A stretch of DNA of 64,000 bases from Fredinandcohnia aciditolerans (GCA_003640645.1 QGHH01000003.1:62001-126000), one strand, 5' to 3'. Numbered from the stretch's first letter, positions 53,511-62,916 are shown. Notes: generated by a model from the letters alone, not told the origin. A program made the numbers and translations.

Positions 53511-53577
53511 AAGCAAGAGTGTTTACAGGCACAAATTTTGCAATGTAAGGTGAACCTAAAAGGATTAATGGTGTTGA
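53511..53577 (+). repeat. Long intergenic repeat, copy 2
   Basis: This is the counterpart of 45624-45690, beginning AAGCAAGAGTGTTTACAGGC. Here it is followed by the hairpin at 53570-53603. Confidence 0.65.
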
Positions 53578-53609
53578 TCAGGAGATTCTAACTGATCAAC
53601 ACCTTTTTT
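53570..53609 (+). terminator. Intrinsic terminator after the GH16 gene
   Basis: GGTGTTGATCAG (53570-53581) pairs perfectly with CTGATCAACACC (53592-53603), followed by six Ts. From here to 54021 no supportable gene is seen. Confidence 0.9.
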
Positions 53610-54021
53610 CTTTGAGTGGGTATTCTGGTACTTGAACCACAACTCGCTAACGTTTTACTGTGTTGAGAGTCTGGCCTTTGTTATTTGCCCAACTCGACTA
53701 TTTACAAAGTTCTGAGTTTCTTTCATCTTCAACTGGTATACCCTTGATTACAATATTTTTGATCATTTTATTGGTTCTAGTTCCATTATTACTTGGGATT
53801 CACCCACTGTTATATGTCCATGAAAAACAATCTCAAACTCAGTGCTCTGTTCATATCTTAATTGAAAATCCATAGTAAAGTAGTCAGCAGAAGTGAAGTT
53901 TTAACAAGTATTATCCCTTCACGAAAATAATTTTTTTCTGTGATATCAAGATTTTTGTTACTTTCCCTAACCAGTTTGAGCAGAGAAATTACCATTTCTT
54001 GATTAGCAAATGCCACAGTTT

Positions 54022-54981
54022 CTATTTATGTGACCAATTAGACACAGGTGGTTCATTAAACCAATTTTTCCTTATTAATAACTTCAGCCCTTTCTCTGAA
54101 TAGTCTTCAACCATTTTGATTAGTTCCTTTAAAGTATCTATATGATCCTTTTTATAACTGGCTACCACTGCATTTTGTAGATTGCTTATACCTACTGGAT
54201 TTAGGAACATTATTAAGTTTGCCATTAATTTATCTGAAAAAGGTGATTCCTTTACTTTATTAACGTGAGCTTCTAGTCCAGTTGTAGTTGGAATTCCATT
54301 TTCTCTATAGATATCGGATAATGTGGCTGATTGATAAAATGCTAACTTTTTCCCATCTAGTATAAAATTCTTTGTGTCCATATCCTCTACGACTTCAGAA
54401 AAACCGATACAAAGGGCAACTCCAACATTGTTACATTGAAGGGAACTGAACATATTTGCCAATTCTACCGCATTAAGTGGCCGTTGCTGAGTTGATGCAA
54501 CTTTGAATAGCTTCCCATCTCTTTTATCTGCTTTCTTGTATGAGAAGGAATTATTTTGTAATAAATCTTTATCATTAAGCAATTTTAATAAAGAAAAATC
54601 TAATTGAATTACATCATTGAGTAGTTTTTTATAAAAATTCTTTACTTTATAATCTGTTAATTCAACATATTGAACAGCAAGCGCTCGCAATCCATTACTC
54701 GTTATATGCTTTAAGATTTCTATAATTAATTGGTCTGAAAATAGCTTTGTTGTTGAACTATAAATATCATTTTCACTGAAGAACGGTGTATCTTTATAAC
54801 CTTCTTCAGACAATAATTGAGTAGCCTCTTGTTCTTGATTAGTAGAGATTTCATATATTTCATTTAGTATATTCCTTAAATCAGTATCCTCAGAAGTTTC
54901 ACTAAGATATTTTAAAAATAAATTGATCATGTTTGAACTTGATTGTAAGTACCAAAGGAATCCTAATTCATTTACGTTCAT
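54022..54981 (-). CDS. DUF3231 family protein
   Basis: The 319-residue helical protein shows the two-repeat layout of DUF3231 proteins from spore formers: an N-terminal half (about 1-150) and a second half with SSLQCNNVGVALCIGFSEVVEDMDTKNFILDGKKLA, ending in the typical MVEDYSEKGLKLLIRKNWFNEPP. The function is unknown. Members are ferritin-like four-helix proteins often associated with sporulation. It starts at ATG after AGGGGGT and lies next to a germination operon on the same strand, separated by about 430 bases without a clear gene (54982-55407). Confidence 0.8.
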   Translation of the reverse strand: MNVNELGFLWYLQSSSNMINLFLKYLSETSEDTDLRNILNEIYEISTNQEQEATQLLSEEGYKDTPFFSENDIYSSTTKLFSDQLIIEILKHITSNGLRALAVQYVELTDYKVKNFYKKLLNDVIQLDFSLLKLLNDKDLLQNNSFSYKKADKRDGKLFKVASTQQRPLNAVELANMFSSLQCNNVGVALCIGFSEVVEDMDTKNFILDGKKLAFYQSATLSDIYRENGIPTTTGLEAHVNKVKESPFSDKLMANLIMFLNPVGISNLQNAVVASYKKDHIDTLKELIKMVEDYSEKGLKLLIRKNWFNEPPVSNWSHK

Positions 54982-55407
54982 TGTATACCCCCTGAAGACC
55001 TAATTTTCTTTTTTTAGTTTGTCAATAAAATACTTGAATATTCATGAATCAGTAACTCTTCCTAAACACCCATAGAGTTTCCGTGAATAGGAGTGTACCT
55101 TTCGAACATTGTTTTGTGACTTTTTTAACCTCACATTTTTTGGGGGAGTAGCATCTTCTCTTGTCATTTTAATATTTACGTATGGCTTTAATATTCTTTA
55201 TTTAAATATTAATTTAATGGAGAACTTATCATGTTTTGTACTGGGATTAAGTTGGATTCCGCTTACTAGAAACATTGCTTCAATTAGTTCTAACAGCATA
55301 AATAGCAGTATAATAACTAAAGGTGAAAAGTAAACATAGAAGAATACTTTTAAAACACTAAAACACCGGAATCTTCAGAGAAGCTATTTTCTAATTTTTC
55401 ATTGTAC

Positions 55408-56505
55408 TTAATACTCGGAGCTTTTAAATTTGCTTTTACGTAGGGAATAAATGATAAATAAGAATGGAATGTAGCTATATATAAAATAGAAACCTACCTC
55501 TGAGGTGAATTTGCTTAGTGCATCTACTTTCAAACTGTCATCAATAAAAATGCTACAAAGTGATATGAAAAACATAATCGGATATAATGATTTCCTTGGT
55601 TTAATTTTCGTTATTTTCTTTAAGATCCTCGTACAACACCAGATAGGAATACAGACGGTTGGAAGTATAACCAAAAGCCAAGTAAAGATAAAAATAAATT
55701 CAATTCGCATGATAAAAGAAAATTCAACAATCTTAATCATGGCTAATGTCGGCCATAATGTATGCTTAAGTTGACCTTGGCTAAAATAAACGAAGGTTAT
55801 TAATGTAACTATTAGATATATAAAAGTTGTAAATGCTAATGCACCATGTGCCCATTTTGCAGATTTAGAAGGGTGCTTAATAAATGGGAAGTAAATCAAC
55901 AAGGACTCAAACCCAATAAATATAAGGAAAGATGCTTTAGAGGATTGAGCTATTTCCAGAATTGAATGGTTAAAAACTGGCATTAGGTTTCTAAAATTCG
56001 CATGTTGAATAGGAAAATATAACGTTAACAGAAGAATAGAAGGTAGAACCACACCTAGAAAGCTTATTCCCGTCAATGTTCGGAATCCTCCGGTAATGAT
56101 ATAAATAATTAGACAGGCTAACCCTAGACTAAGCTCCCAAGTTTTGATCATTGGGAATATCCATACCTGTATAGCTTCTATATAAGTACGAAAAACGGTG
56201 AGAGCCAATAATAAAAAGTATCCAATTACAACAACCGATAAAAAATTCCCGATTTTTTCACCAAACGAAATTTGATGGATTTTTAACAAGTCTTTGGTAG
56301 GGTTACTAACCATTGTTAGTATCATCCATAATATAATATGAAGGCTTAGACCAGTGATAATAACTGAGATCCATGAATCATGTCCAGCATTTTCAATAAT
56401 CGTATTCTGAAAGTTTAGAAGACCAATCCCTGTTTGAGAGGAGTGAATCAAAAAGAAAACAAAAAAAGTAGAAACTAAATAGTTTTCTTTATTTTTTTGT
56501 TTCAC
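55408..56505 (-). CDS. gerAB: Spore germination protein GerAB family (germinant permease subunit)
   Basis: The 365-residue protein has ten hydrophobic helices and belongs to the APC-superfamily spore germination permeases. In the segment SSQTGIGLLNFQNTIIENAGHDSWISVIITGL the start of the amino-acid transporter fold is seen; FPMIKTWELSLGLACLIIYI and a basic C-terminus follow. It sits in the inner spore membrane and binds the germinant. It starts at GTG overlapping the gerAC stop by one base and is the last gene of the A-C-B operon. Confidence 0.9.
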   Translation of the reverse strand: MKQKNKENYLVSTFFVFFLIHSSQTGIGLLNFQNTIIENAGHDSWISVIITGLSLHIILWMILTMVSNPTKDLLKIHQISFGEKIGNFLSVVVIGYFLLLALTVFRTYIEAIQVWIFPMIKTWELSLGLACLIIYIITGGFRTLTGISFLGVVLPSILLLTLYFPIQHANFRNLMPVFNHSILEIAQSSKASFLIFIGFESLLIYFPFIKHPSKSAKWAHGALAFTTFIYLIVTLITFVYFSQGQLKHTLWPTLAMIKIVEFSFIMRIEFIFIFTWLLVILPTVCIPIWCCTRILKKITKIKPRKSLYPIMFFISLCSIFIDDSLKVDALSKFTSEVGFYFIYSYIPFLFIIYSLRKSKFKSSEY

Positions 56506-57572
56506 TATCCTTCCACTCCTTTCTGTAGAAAGTTCACCTTCGTTTCAATTTCAAATTCTAAATTTGGGTATTGATCATTAAAGCTATCTTGCGTCCAATC
56601 CCGTTTTTCACTTCTAATTAAATCCCCAAATCCCACAGGATCTACTTGTCTCCCTTTAAACTCTTCCAATAACCTTTCAATTTTTGTGCTTAATTCTTTT
56701 TCAATCTTTTTAGATAATTGTTTTACATCTTTCCTCTTAGAAAGATCAAGAGATCTTGGGTAATCTTTAATAAGAGCAAACAAATCAAGTTTAATTATCA
56801 CCTGTGGGTTTTGAGAAGTATTTTTAATGGAGATTTTTCGTTTTCCATACATAATTTTTAGAAAGATTTTCTCCTTCTGTTTGCTGATGAATTCATAAGT
56901 ACCACTAATATTTTTGTCTTTAATGATCTTAAAGAGGAACGCTTCCCTATCCTGAAGGAGCATCATCAATTTGTCACCCTTAAAAATTCCTAAACCATCA
57001 ACCATTATCTTCTCAGATTCATAAATGGTTAAGACTGGCAAGTAAACATCTTGCCCAGCACCATAGAATTGATTTAATACTGTGTGAACGTTGGTTTGTG
57101 GCGTATTCCCGTATGTTATATTTTGTTCAATTACATCAGAGAGATAATAGGGTGGAAATTTCATGGAAAGATTAAGGACTTCAGCAGCCTCCTCCTTTGA
57201 TATTGCCATTTTTGCATTGCTTTCTACGATTGGATCTCTGACAAGTGTATCAATTAAATCTTTAATACCTTCATTTGCAAAAGATTCTCCCATTATTATT
57301 GTTCTTGTTTTTCCAATTGCAACAGGGTGTTGTACTTGTTGCGTAAACGTCGTAAATATTCCATTTGCAGTTTCGGATTCTGCTGTAAGAAGCTTTACTG
57401 GTGCTCCTGCTGGTACATCATAATGAACATGGAAAGAGGCGCTCCCTTTTATTTTATCCTCTTCAAGATCATAGCCTAATGACTCAATTATTTTTAAATC
57501 CTCGAGTATTTGATTTCTAGAGCATCCTACTATTAAGAACAGGACAAATAGGATTTTTAGTAATTTCATCAT
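56505..57572 (-). CDS. gerAC: Spore germination lipoprotein GerAC family
   Basis: The 355-residue protein has a lipoprotein signal (MMKLLKILFVLFLIVGC, lipobox Cys17) and the Ger(x)C fold: SLGYDLEEDKIKGSASFHVHYDVPAG and ARTIIMGESFANEGIKDLIDTLVRDP-type regions (here KTRTIIMGESFAN...). It is exposed at the outer face of the inner spore membrane as the third receptor subunit. The ATG at 57572 follows AGAGGTTG; an in-frame TTG at 57581 is less likely. It lies 29 bases after gerAA. Confidence 0.9.
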   Translation of the reverse strand: MMKLLKILFVLFLIVGCSRNQILEDLKIIESLGYDLEEDKIKGSASFHVHYDVPAGAPVKLLTAESETANGIFTTFTQQVQHPVAIGKTRTIIMGESFANEGIKDLIDTLVRDPIVESNAKMAISKEEAAEVLNLSMKFPPYYLSDVIEQNITYGNTPQTNVHTVLNQFYGAGQDVYLPVLTIYESEKIMVDGLGIFKGDKLMMLLQDREAFLFKIIKDKNISGTYEFISKQKEKIFLKIMYGKRKISIKNTSQNPQVIIKLDLFALIKDYPRSLDLSKRKDVKQLSKKIEKELSTKIERLLEEFKGRQVDPVGFGDLIRSEKRDWTQDSFNDQYPNLEFEIETKVNFLQKGVEG

Positions 57573-57601
57573 GGCCCACAACCTCTTGAATAAGAAATAA
57601 G

Positions 57602-59116
57602 TTATTCGTTATTATAGTCATCCTCGATGTCTTTATGCTTTTTGACATTGTACCTATGCAACTTTAGAGGTCTAAAGAAGGTAAAACGTTTAGTCGTGAC
57701 GCTTAAAGAAGACCGAATAAAACTATCGTTTAAATCTCTGTACCTGAATGGGTATAGAGGTGTCAAATAGGTTGTGCCAAGAGATTTTAACCTCATTAGA
57801 TGACACAGGATAAAAGTAAGACCCAGGGTTACCCCGAAACCTCCCCAAATTGCAGCTAAGAGAATAAGTGGGAATCTTAATATCCGAATGGTATTAGACA
57901 TCTTGAAAATAGGAGTAGTAAAAGAAGCAAGTGCTGCAAGAGCTACGATGATTAATAAAATGTTACTTGTAAGTGCAGCTTCAACAGCAGCTTGCCCAAT
58001 TACAATACCTCCAACAATTCCCAGAGTTTGGCCAACTTTAGTCGGAAGTCTACCTCCTGCTTCTCTCAAGAGCTCTATTGTAATTTCTAAAAATAGAGCT
58101 TCCAGTAAAGGAGGAAACGGGACATTTGCCCTTGACTTGATTAACGGGGTTAACAGATCTTCCGGAATGATTGCATAATGGTGTGTTAATACTGCGACAT
58201 AAATTGGTGTTGCCAAAATTGAAAAGAGGACACCAATAAATCGTATTAATCGAAAGAAAGACCCTACTGACCACGGTGAGTAATAATCCTCTGGTGATAT
58301 AAAAAAGTTAAATATAGTAGTAGGCCCTCCTATAACATAAGGTGAACCGTCACTAATAACGATTACTTGTCCAAGTAAAAGCATATAGATTGTACGATCC
58401 AAGCGTTCTGTAGACATGAATAGCGGAAAAGGAGTATTTGTGTTATCAGAAATAATCTGATCTAGAACTGAACTATCGAATATAACATCCATATCTAAAT
58501 CCTCAAGCCGTTGTTTCATAGTTTGGACGTGCTGTGGATTTGCAATTCCATCAATATATCCAATCACAACCCGAGTGTTTGAAAGAGATCCTTTAGTAAT
58601 TTCTTTAAAAACGAGACCTTTGGATATAATATGCCTTCTCAATAGGCTGAGGTTTGTATCAAGATCTTCGACAAAGCCCACATTTGGTCCGATGACACTA
58701 TATTCATGTTCAGCATTATTAAAATCTCTATAACCCTTCGTTCCATTCGAAAGATTAACCAAAATACCTTTCTCAGGATTTATCGTTAAATGAATGAATA
58801 TGTAGCCTTTTGTCAGTTTGTTTATGATTACTTTAGGATCGGAAGTGATTTCTCGATCTTCTATAGGTATGGCATTCATTACATCCGTAAGTTTTGTAAA
58901 TACCTCCTCTGCAGATTGAATATATGGAAGGAGATGATGATGAATTTTTTTTTCATCTATAAGGCTCTTATAATAGGAAAAATATATGGGTAACTCATTG
59001 GAGCTCTTAGTGGAAAATTGGTAAAAATCATCAGATTTAGAAACCTCTTTAAACAAATCATGTATTGAATCGTTTTTTTGTTTTATGAAATTCCTCAAAG
59101 AACCATGCCCCCCCAT
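57602..59116 (-). CDS. gerAA: Spore germination protein GerAA family
   Basis: The 504-residue protein has a hydrophilic N-terminal half (about 1-290; VGYIDGIANPQHVQTMKQRL, FPLFMSTERLDRTIYMLLLGQVIVISDGSPYVIGGPTTIFNFFISPEDYYSPW) and a C-terminal half with about five membrane helices including PPLLEALFLEITIELLREAGGRLPTKVGQTLGIVGG. This is the GerA/KA ion-channel-like receptor subunit. An alternative start is TTG 59098, 9 bases after GGGGGG, since the ATG at 59116 has no clear ribosome site. A forespore promoter was not resolved. Confidence 0.9.
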   Translation of the reverse strand: MGGHGSLRNFIKQKNDSIHDLFKEVSKSDDFYQFSTKSSNELPIYFSYYKSLIDEKKIHHHLLPYIQSAEEVFTKLTDVMNAIPIEDREITSDPKVIINKLTKGYIFIHLTINPEKGILVNLSNGTKGYRDFNNAEHEYSVIGPNVGFVEDLDTNLSLLRRHIISKGLVFKEITKGSLSNTRVVIGYIDGIANPQHVQTMKQRLEDLDMDVIFDSSVLDQIISDNTNTPFPLFMSTERLDRTIYMLLLGQVIVISDGSPYVIGGPTTIFNFFISPEDYYSPWSVGSFFRLIRFIGVLFSILATPIYVAVLTHHYAIIPEDLLTPLIKSRANVPFPPLLEALFLEITIELLREAGGRLPTKVGQTLGIVGGIVIGQAAVEAALTSNILLIIVALAALASFTTPIFKMSNTIRILRFPLILLAAIWGGFGVTLGLTFILCHLMRLKSLGTTYLTPLYPFRYRDLNDSFIRSSLSVTTKRFTFFRPLKLHRYNVKKHKDIEDDYNNE

Positions 59117-59495
59117 ATGAAAACAATCAAGTATTATTCTTGGCTAGTTTAGGCAATTTCTGGTGTTTTCATGTATTGGTGTTCGCTAAATTCTCATGCT
59201 GATTTGGACACAAGAAAAAGGAAAGGGAATAAAAAAGTAAAAAAACGTCAATAGATTTATAATTCCTCCTATTTTGACTTACAGGAAATCATTTTTATTG
59301 AACTCACCTGTTCAGTTAGTCTATCTATGGGGGAGATTATCAACTTTTTACACTTCGTTATGCCGAGACTTTTAAGGATGTTTACTGGTCTATTTAATGG
59401 TTTTACTTTTATTGATGCATTTGTACATACTGTCAAGCTTCCAAAATGTGGTATATTTTAGATAGGGTAACTATGTAAAGGGGGGAAACATGTAA

Positions 59496-60101
59496 ATGTA
59501 TCTGTCTGAGTTAGAGGTTGAAAAACTCTCAGACGCACAAGTGACCAAGCTATTATTTTCGGATATTGAAGATGATTTCGCGAACGGAGATTGTATATTG
59601 GTCGCAGGTAGCAGTAAAGCCGTTAAATATCGTGTACCAAAAGCAGTAGAATTATATAAACAAGGTAGAGCCAGTAAACTATTATTTTCAGGTGGTGTGA
59701 AGTGGAACGAAAGTGATTTCTCAGAAGCAGATTCGATGAAAAGAGAAGCCATCGCGTTAGGGGTTTCCGAAAAAGATATACTACTTGAGGCTCAGTCATT
59801 GCACACACTAGAAAATGTATTAGCCTCTCTATTCGTATTAAACAGAGAATTTCATCTATACAGGATCAAACGAATTTTGGTAGTAACGACATCTTACCAT
59901 ATGAAACGATTACATCTGACATTACAAACATATATGCCTAGTTGGATCACCTATACGTTATGTCCAGCTGATGATACTTTCACCAGAAAGGATAACTGGT
60001 TTTTATCCGAATTAGGAATAAAACGTGTTCGAGATGAGGCTGCTAAACTAATAAAATACGTTAAACAAGGTGCATTGCGTGACATGAAAGTAGATTTGTA
60101 A
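59496..60101 (+). CDS. YdcF/SanA-like DUF218 protein
   Basis: The 201-residue protein has the DUF218 pattern: DCILVAGSSKAVKYRVPKAVELYKQG, KLLFSGG, EADSMKREAIALGVSEKDILLEAQSLHTLENV and RILVVTTSYHMKRL. Members are Rossmann-like proteins of unclear activity, some tied to envelope integrity or nucleotide-cofactor binding. No signal peptide or membrane helix is present, so it is cytosolic, like E. coli YdcF. The ATG at 59496 follows AAGGGGGGAAA; the ATG at 59490 is directly followed by TAA. Confidence 0.85.
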   Translation: MYLSELEVEKLSDAQVTKLLFSDIEDDFANGDCILVAGSSKAVKYRVPKAVELYKQGRASKLLFSGGVKWNESDFSEADSMKREAIALGVSEKDILLEAQSLHTLENVLASLFVLNREFHLYRIKRILVVTTSYHMKRLHLTLQTYMPSWITYTLCPADDTFTRKDNWFLSELGIKRVRDEAAKLIKYVKQGALRDMKVDL

Positions 60102-60131
60102 AATCGCTCACATATAAGGTGTACTAAGAAC

Positions 60132-60165
60132 AAGGGAACTTTACTTATTGGAAGTTTCCTTTATT
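60132..60165 (+). terminator. Intrinsic terminator of the DUF218 gene
   Basis: AAGGGAACTT (60132-60141) pairs with AAGTTTCCTT (60152-60161), with one mismatch, followed by a T-rich end. Confidence 0.65.
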
Positions 60166-60299
60166 TATGAAGAAATACAACAAACTTTAAAAAACAGCGA
60201 TAAAGGATTATATAGTCATCCACCAAAAATGTATTGAAAGGAAAGGCCACTCTCCTATGCAAGTCAAATCTATTTCATATTCAGAAAAAAGTATTTCAA

Positions 60300-60342
60300 G
60301 GCACAACGGGTAGCTCGTTTTACCACTCGTTGTGCCGTTTTT
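60300..60342 (+). terminator. Orphan terminator hairpin
   Basis: GGCACAACG (60300-60308) pairs with CGTTGTGCC (60328-60336), followed by GTTTTT. No supportable coding region precedes it within 200 bases. It may end a small RNA or be left over from a deleted gene. Confidence 0.6.
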
Positions 60343-60565
60343 CATGTAAAGAGCAAAATCGTCACCGTAAGAAGCTAAGAAACGCACCTCTACACCTACA
60401 GCTCAACTGTGTAAATTCTTAAAATGTTGGACAATCTCCGAATATCTTCTGTTAGTAAATCATAAAATCAAAATAAAACAACAAAAGTTCAAATAAAACC
60501 TCAAATTGATGGTTATTTTTATGTAACTGGGCCACTTCAATTTCTTACTTAGGGGGTAGGTGTTT

Positions 60566-60740
60566 TTGATATCAATCTTTTTTGGGGAAAGAAAAAAGTC
60601 ATTTTGATTTCTTTAAATGGCACGAATTTGTAAGAGTACTAGATTACATTAAATTCTGTGTTGTAGTAGATTTTGAAGATCGAATGAACAGTTTTTATCT
60701 AAACGTTCATGATAGTGCAATCAGAGAGGCATTCAATTAA
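60566..60740 (+). pseudogene. Small frameshifted gene remnant
   Basis: AGGGGGTAGGTG precedes TTG 60566, which opens LISIFFGERKKSF and then stops. A second frame continues coherently from about the A-run at 60592 as HFDFFKWHEFVRVLDYIKF...SAIREAFN to TAA at 60738-60740. Joining them needs one frameshift at the A-run and gives a protein of about 58 residues. The family was not recognised. Confidence 0.4.
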
Positions 60741-60861
60741 ACATCCAAACCGTCAAATCGCTATAAACTGAATGGTGAGGCAAAATACTAGATTCGCTTG
60801 ACATAAATAAGTGGTTGGTAGTTAACAAAAAACTATTAATTGAACGAAGGAGTTAAATCAA

Positions 60862-62127
60862 ATGGTAAAAGTAAATATGACAAAAAAACAAGTTTTAGAT
60901 CGATCAATACAGTCATGGAATCCAGGTAAAACCCGCCAATGGCAGGAAGATGGTATTGACTTTGTGATGGGCAAACGTGAGGGCTATTATGTGTTTGATA
61001 TGCACGGTAAAGAACTAATGAACCTTCATTTAAATGGAGGAACTTTTAATCTGGGACATCGAAATCCAGAAATTATACAGACCTTGACAGAATCAATGGA
61101 AGACTTCGATATTGGAAACCACCATTTTCCATCAATCGGACGTGCAAAATTAGCAGAATCGCTTTCTCGTTCCACTCCAAATAGTGTTCGCTATTCAATT
61201 TTTGCATCTGGAGGCAGTGAAGCAATAGATGCTGCAATTAAATGTGCTCGGTATGCAACAAAACGGAAAAAAGTGGTCTCCATCCAAAATGGATACCATG
61301 GGCATAGTGGGTTGGCGGTCTCACTAGGACACATTCGATATTCCGGCCCTTTTTTAAGTCAGGGAGAGCCAGGATTATTTAAACAAGTTCCATTCAATGA
61401 TCTTGATGAAATGGAAAAAGCACTTTATGAAGAAGATGTAGCTTGTGTCGTAATTGAAACTGTACCAGCGACATATGGTTTTCCGATGCCGGAGGAAGGC
61501 TATTTAAAAAGTGTGAAAAAGCTTTGTGAAAAATATGGTTCACTGTATGTAGCTGACGAGGTCCAAACTGGATTGATGAGAAGCGGTAAGCTATGGGCAA
61601 TCGAACATTATGGCGTAGAACCTGATATTCTTGTCACTGCAAAAGGACTAAGTGGGGGGATTTATCCTATTGCAGCAACTATTGTAAGCGAACGTGCGGG
61701 TGGTTGGATGAATGAAGATGGTCTTGCACATATTTCAACTTTTGGTGGGGCAGAGCTGGGATGTATTGTTGCAGATAAAGTATTAGAGATCTCCCAACGT
61801 CCGGAGGTTATAAAAAATGTAGAATATGTATCCCGTTATTTGAGGACAGGATTAGAACAAATAAAAAATAGATATCCAGATTATTTTGTTGGAATCCGTC
61901 AGCTTGGGGTTATTATGGGTCTTGAGTTTCGCGAAAAAGATGCAGCTAAGGATGTTATGCGACATCTCTACAACAACGGTGTTTGGGCAATTTATTCGAT
62001 GCTTGATACAAAAGTGCTGCAGTTCAAGCCAGGTTTGTTATTAGATAAAAAATATTGTGATGAATTGTTAGAACGCTGTGAAAAGAGCATAAAAGAGGCT
62101 TCTAGACAACTAGCGTTTGTCAATTAA
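60862..62127 (+). CDS. Class III aminotransferase-family PLP enzyme of a microcompartment locus
   Basis: The 421-residue enzyme has the class III (subgroup II) fold: NLHLNGGTFNLGHRNPEI, FASGGSEAIDAAIKCARYAT, SIQNGYHGHSGLA, VADEVQTGLMRSGKLWAIEHYGVEPDI and the PLP lysine K261 in TAKGLSGGIYPIAA, with STFGGAELGC. Members include omega-aminotransferases and amino-alcohol-phosphate phospho-lyases. With PduL and a BMC shell gene downstream, it probably generates the aldehyde that the compartment processes, for example from an amino alcohol derivative. The ATG follows GAAGGAG; a TTGACA at 60798 may belong to its promoter. Confidence 0.85.
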   Translation: MVKVNMTKKQVLDRSIQSWNPGKTRQWQEDGIDFVMGKREGYYVFDMHGKELMNLHLNGGTFNLGHRNPEIIQTLTESMEDFDIGNHHFPSIGRAKLAESLSRSTPNSVRYSIFASGGSEAIDAAIKCARYATKRKKVVSIQNGYHGHSGLAVSLGHIRYSGPFLSQGEPGLFKQVPFNDLDEMEKALYEEDVACVVIETVPATYGFPMPEEGYLKSVKKLCEKYGSLYVADEVQTGLMRSGKLWAIEHYGVEPDILVTAKGLSGGIYPIAATIVSERAGGWMNEDGLAHISTFGGAELGCIVADKVLEISQRPEVIKNVEYVSRYLRTGLEQIKNRYPDYFVGIRQLGVIMGLEFREKDAAKDVMRHLYNNGVWAIYSMLDTKVLQFKPGLLLDKKYCDELLERCEKSIKEASRQLAFVN

Positions 62128-62151
62128 TTTTTCTCTATTAAGGAGGATGAT

Positions 62152-62178
62152 ATGTGGAGTAAAATAAAGCCCTTTTAG
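62152..62178 (+). CDS. Eight-codon ORF with a near-perfect ribosome site
   Basis: AAGGAGG at 62140-62146 lies 5 bases before ATG 62152, which encodes MWSKIKPF and stops at TAG. After a second in-frame stop (TAA at 62182-62184) the same frame runs into the small microcompartment gene at 62254. This is either a leader peptide or the original N-terminus of that gene, split by two stops. Confidence 0.3.
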   Translation: MWSKIKPF

Positions 62179-62253
62179 ATCTAAGTAAAAGCCGAAATGG
62201 TAAAAGGAACACCAATACATTGGTTTTCCCGCCAAGTAATAAGAGGTGAAGAG

Positions 62254-62562
62254 ATGGATAAAGCATTAATTGAGGAGATAACAAAACTTGTACTAAAGAA
62301 AATGGGCATGATGGAAAAACAATTGGAATATTCAATACCGCTTACTGACACCGAAATAACAGAGTGGAACATGCTACATTTTACTAATGGTAGTGGGGTT
62401 AAGGAAAAAAATGGTGAAAGACAATATGATGTAGCTCTATCAGAGAAGGAAATAGATGAATGGGCCCATATTTCCAATTTAACTTCTAATTTTGGAGGCA
62501 CCATTAGTAGTAAAGGGTCGAATAACAACACGTCTATGGTGAAATTTACCAACTATTGTTAG
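62254..62562 (+). CDS. Small microcompartment-associated protein with encapsulation-peptide-like N-terminus
   Basis: The 102-residue protein begins MDKALIEEITKLVLKKM, an amphipathic helix of the kind that targets cargo into bacterial microcompartments. The rest holds two similar short units, PLTDTEITEWNMLH (29-42) and ALSEKEIDEWAHIS (61-74), each sharing the pattern L(T/S)-x(2)-EI-x-EW, suggesting an internal duplication. AGAGGTGA supports ATG 62254; the frame is open upstream to ATG 62197 without a good site. No known enzyme family was recognised, so a scaffold or cargo adaptor is a reasonable inference. Confidence 0.7.
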   Translation: MDKALIEEITKLVLKKMGMMEKQLEYSIPLTDTEITEWNMLHFTNGSGVKEKNGERQYDVALSEKEIDEWAHISNLTSNFGGTISSKGSNNNTSMVKFTNYC

Positions 62563-62601
62563 TAAATAATAAAAAAATATAAATAATGGAGGAATATAGA
62601 T

Positions 62602-62895
62602 ATGTCAGGATTAAACGGCGCTCTTGGAATGATTGAAACAAAAGGACTTGTAGGCTCAATTGAGGCAGCAGATGCCATGGTAAAAGCGGCGAATGTAAAT
62701 ATTGTCGGTAAGGTTCATGTTGGAGGCGGGATAGTTACTGTTCTTGTTACAGGTGATGTAGGTGCTGTAAAAGCTGCTACTGAAGCGGGTAGTGCAGCAG
62801 CACAACGAGTCGGAGAGCTTCTCTCTGTACATGTCATTCCTCGCCCTCATAATGAATTAATTGGGATCTTACCGGTAACAGGAGAGAGCAAATAA
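62602..62895 (+). CDS. BMC-H shell protein (EutM/PduA type)
   Basis: The 97-residue protein is a single BMC domain: [61 protein letters not shown], closing with the [10 protein letters not shown] segment typical of hexamer-forming shell proteins. It tiles the facets of the compartment, and its central pore admits substrates. AGGAGG precedes the ATG. It is the direct evidence that this is a microcompartment locus. Confidence 0.97.
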   Translation: MSGLNGALGMIETKGLVGSIEAADAMVKAANVNIVGKVHVGGGIVTVLVTGDVGAVKAATEAGSAAAQRVGELLSVHVIPRPHNELIGILPVTGESK

Positions 62896-62916
62896 TTTTC
62901 TTCGAGGTGGTACTAA

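Noticed and set aside
53660-53875. Hydrophobic 71-codon ORF
   Set aside because: It has no ribosome site and no neighbours on the same strand, and its composition fits random AT-rich DNA.
55109-55333. Hydrophobic 74-codon ORF opposite the germination operon
   Set aside because: No start codon is at proper distance from a ribosome site and no family pattern is seen; it may be a remnant but cannot be supported.
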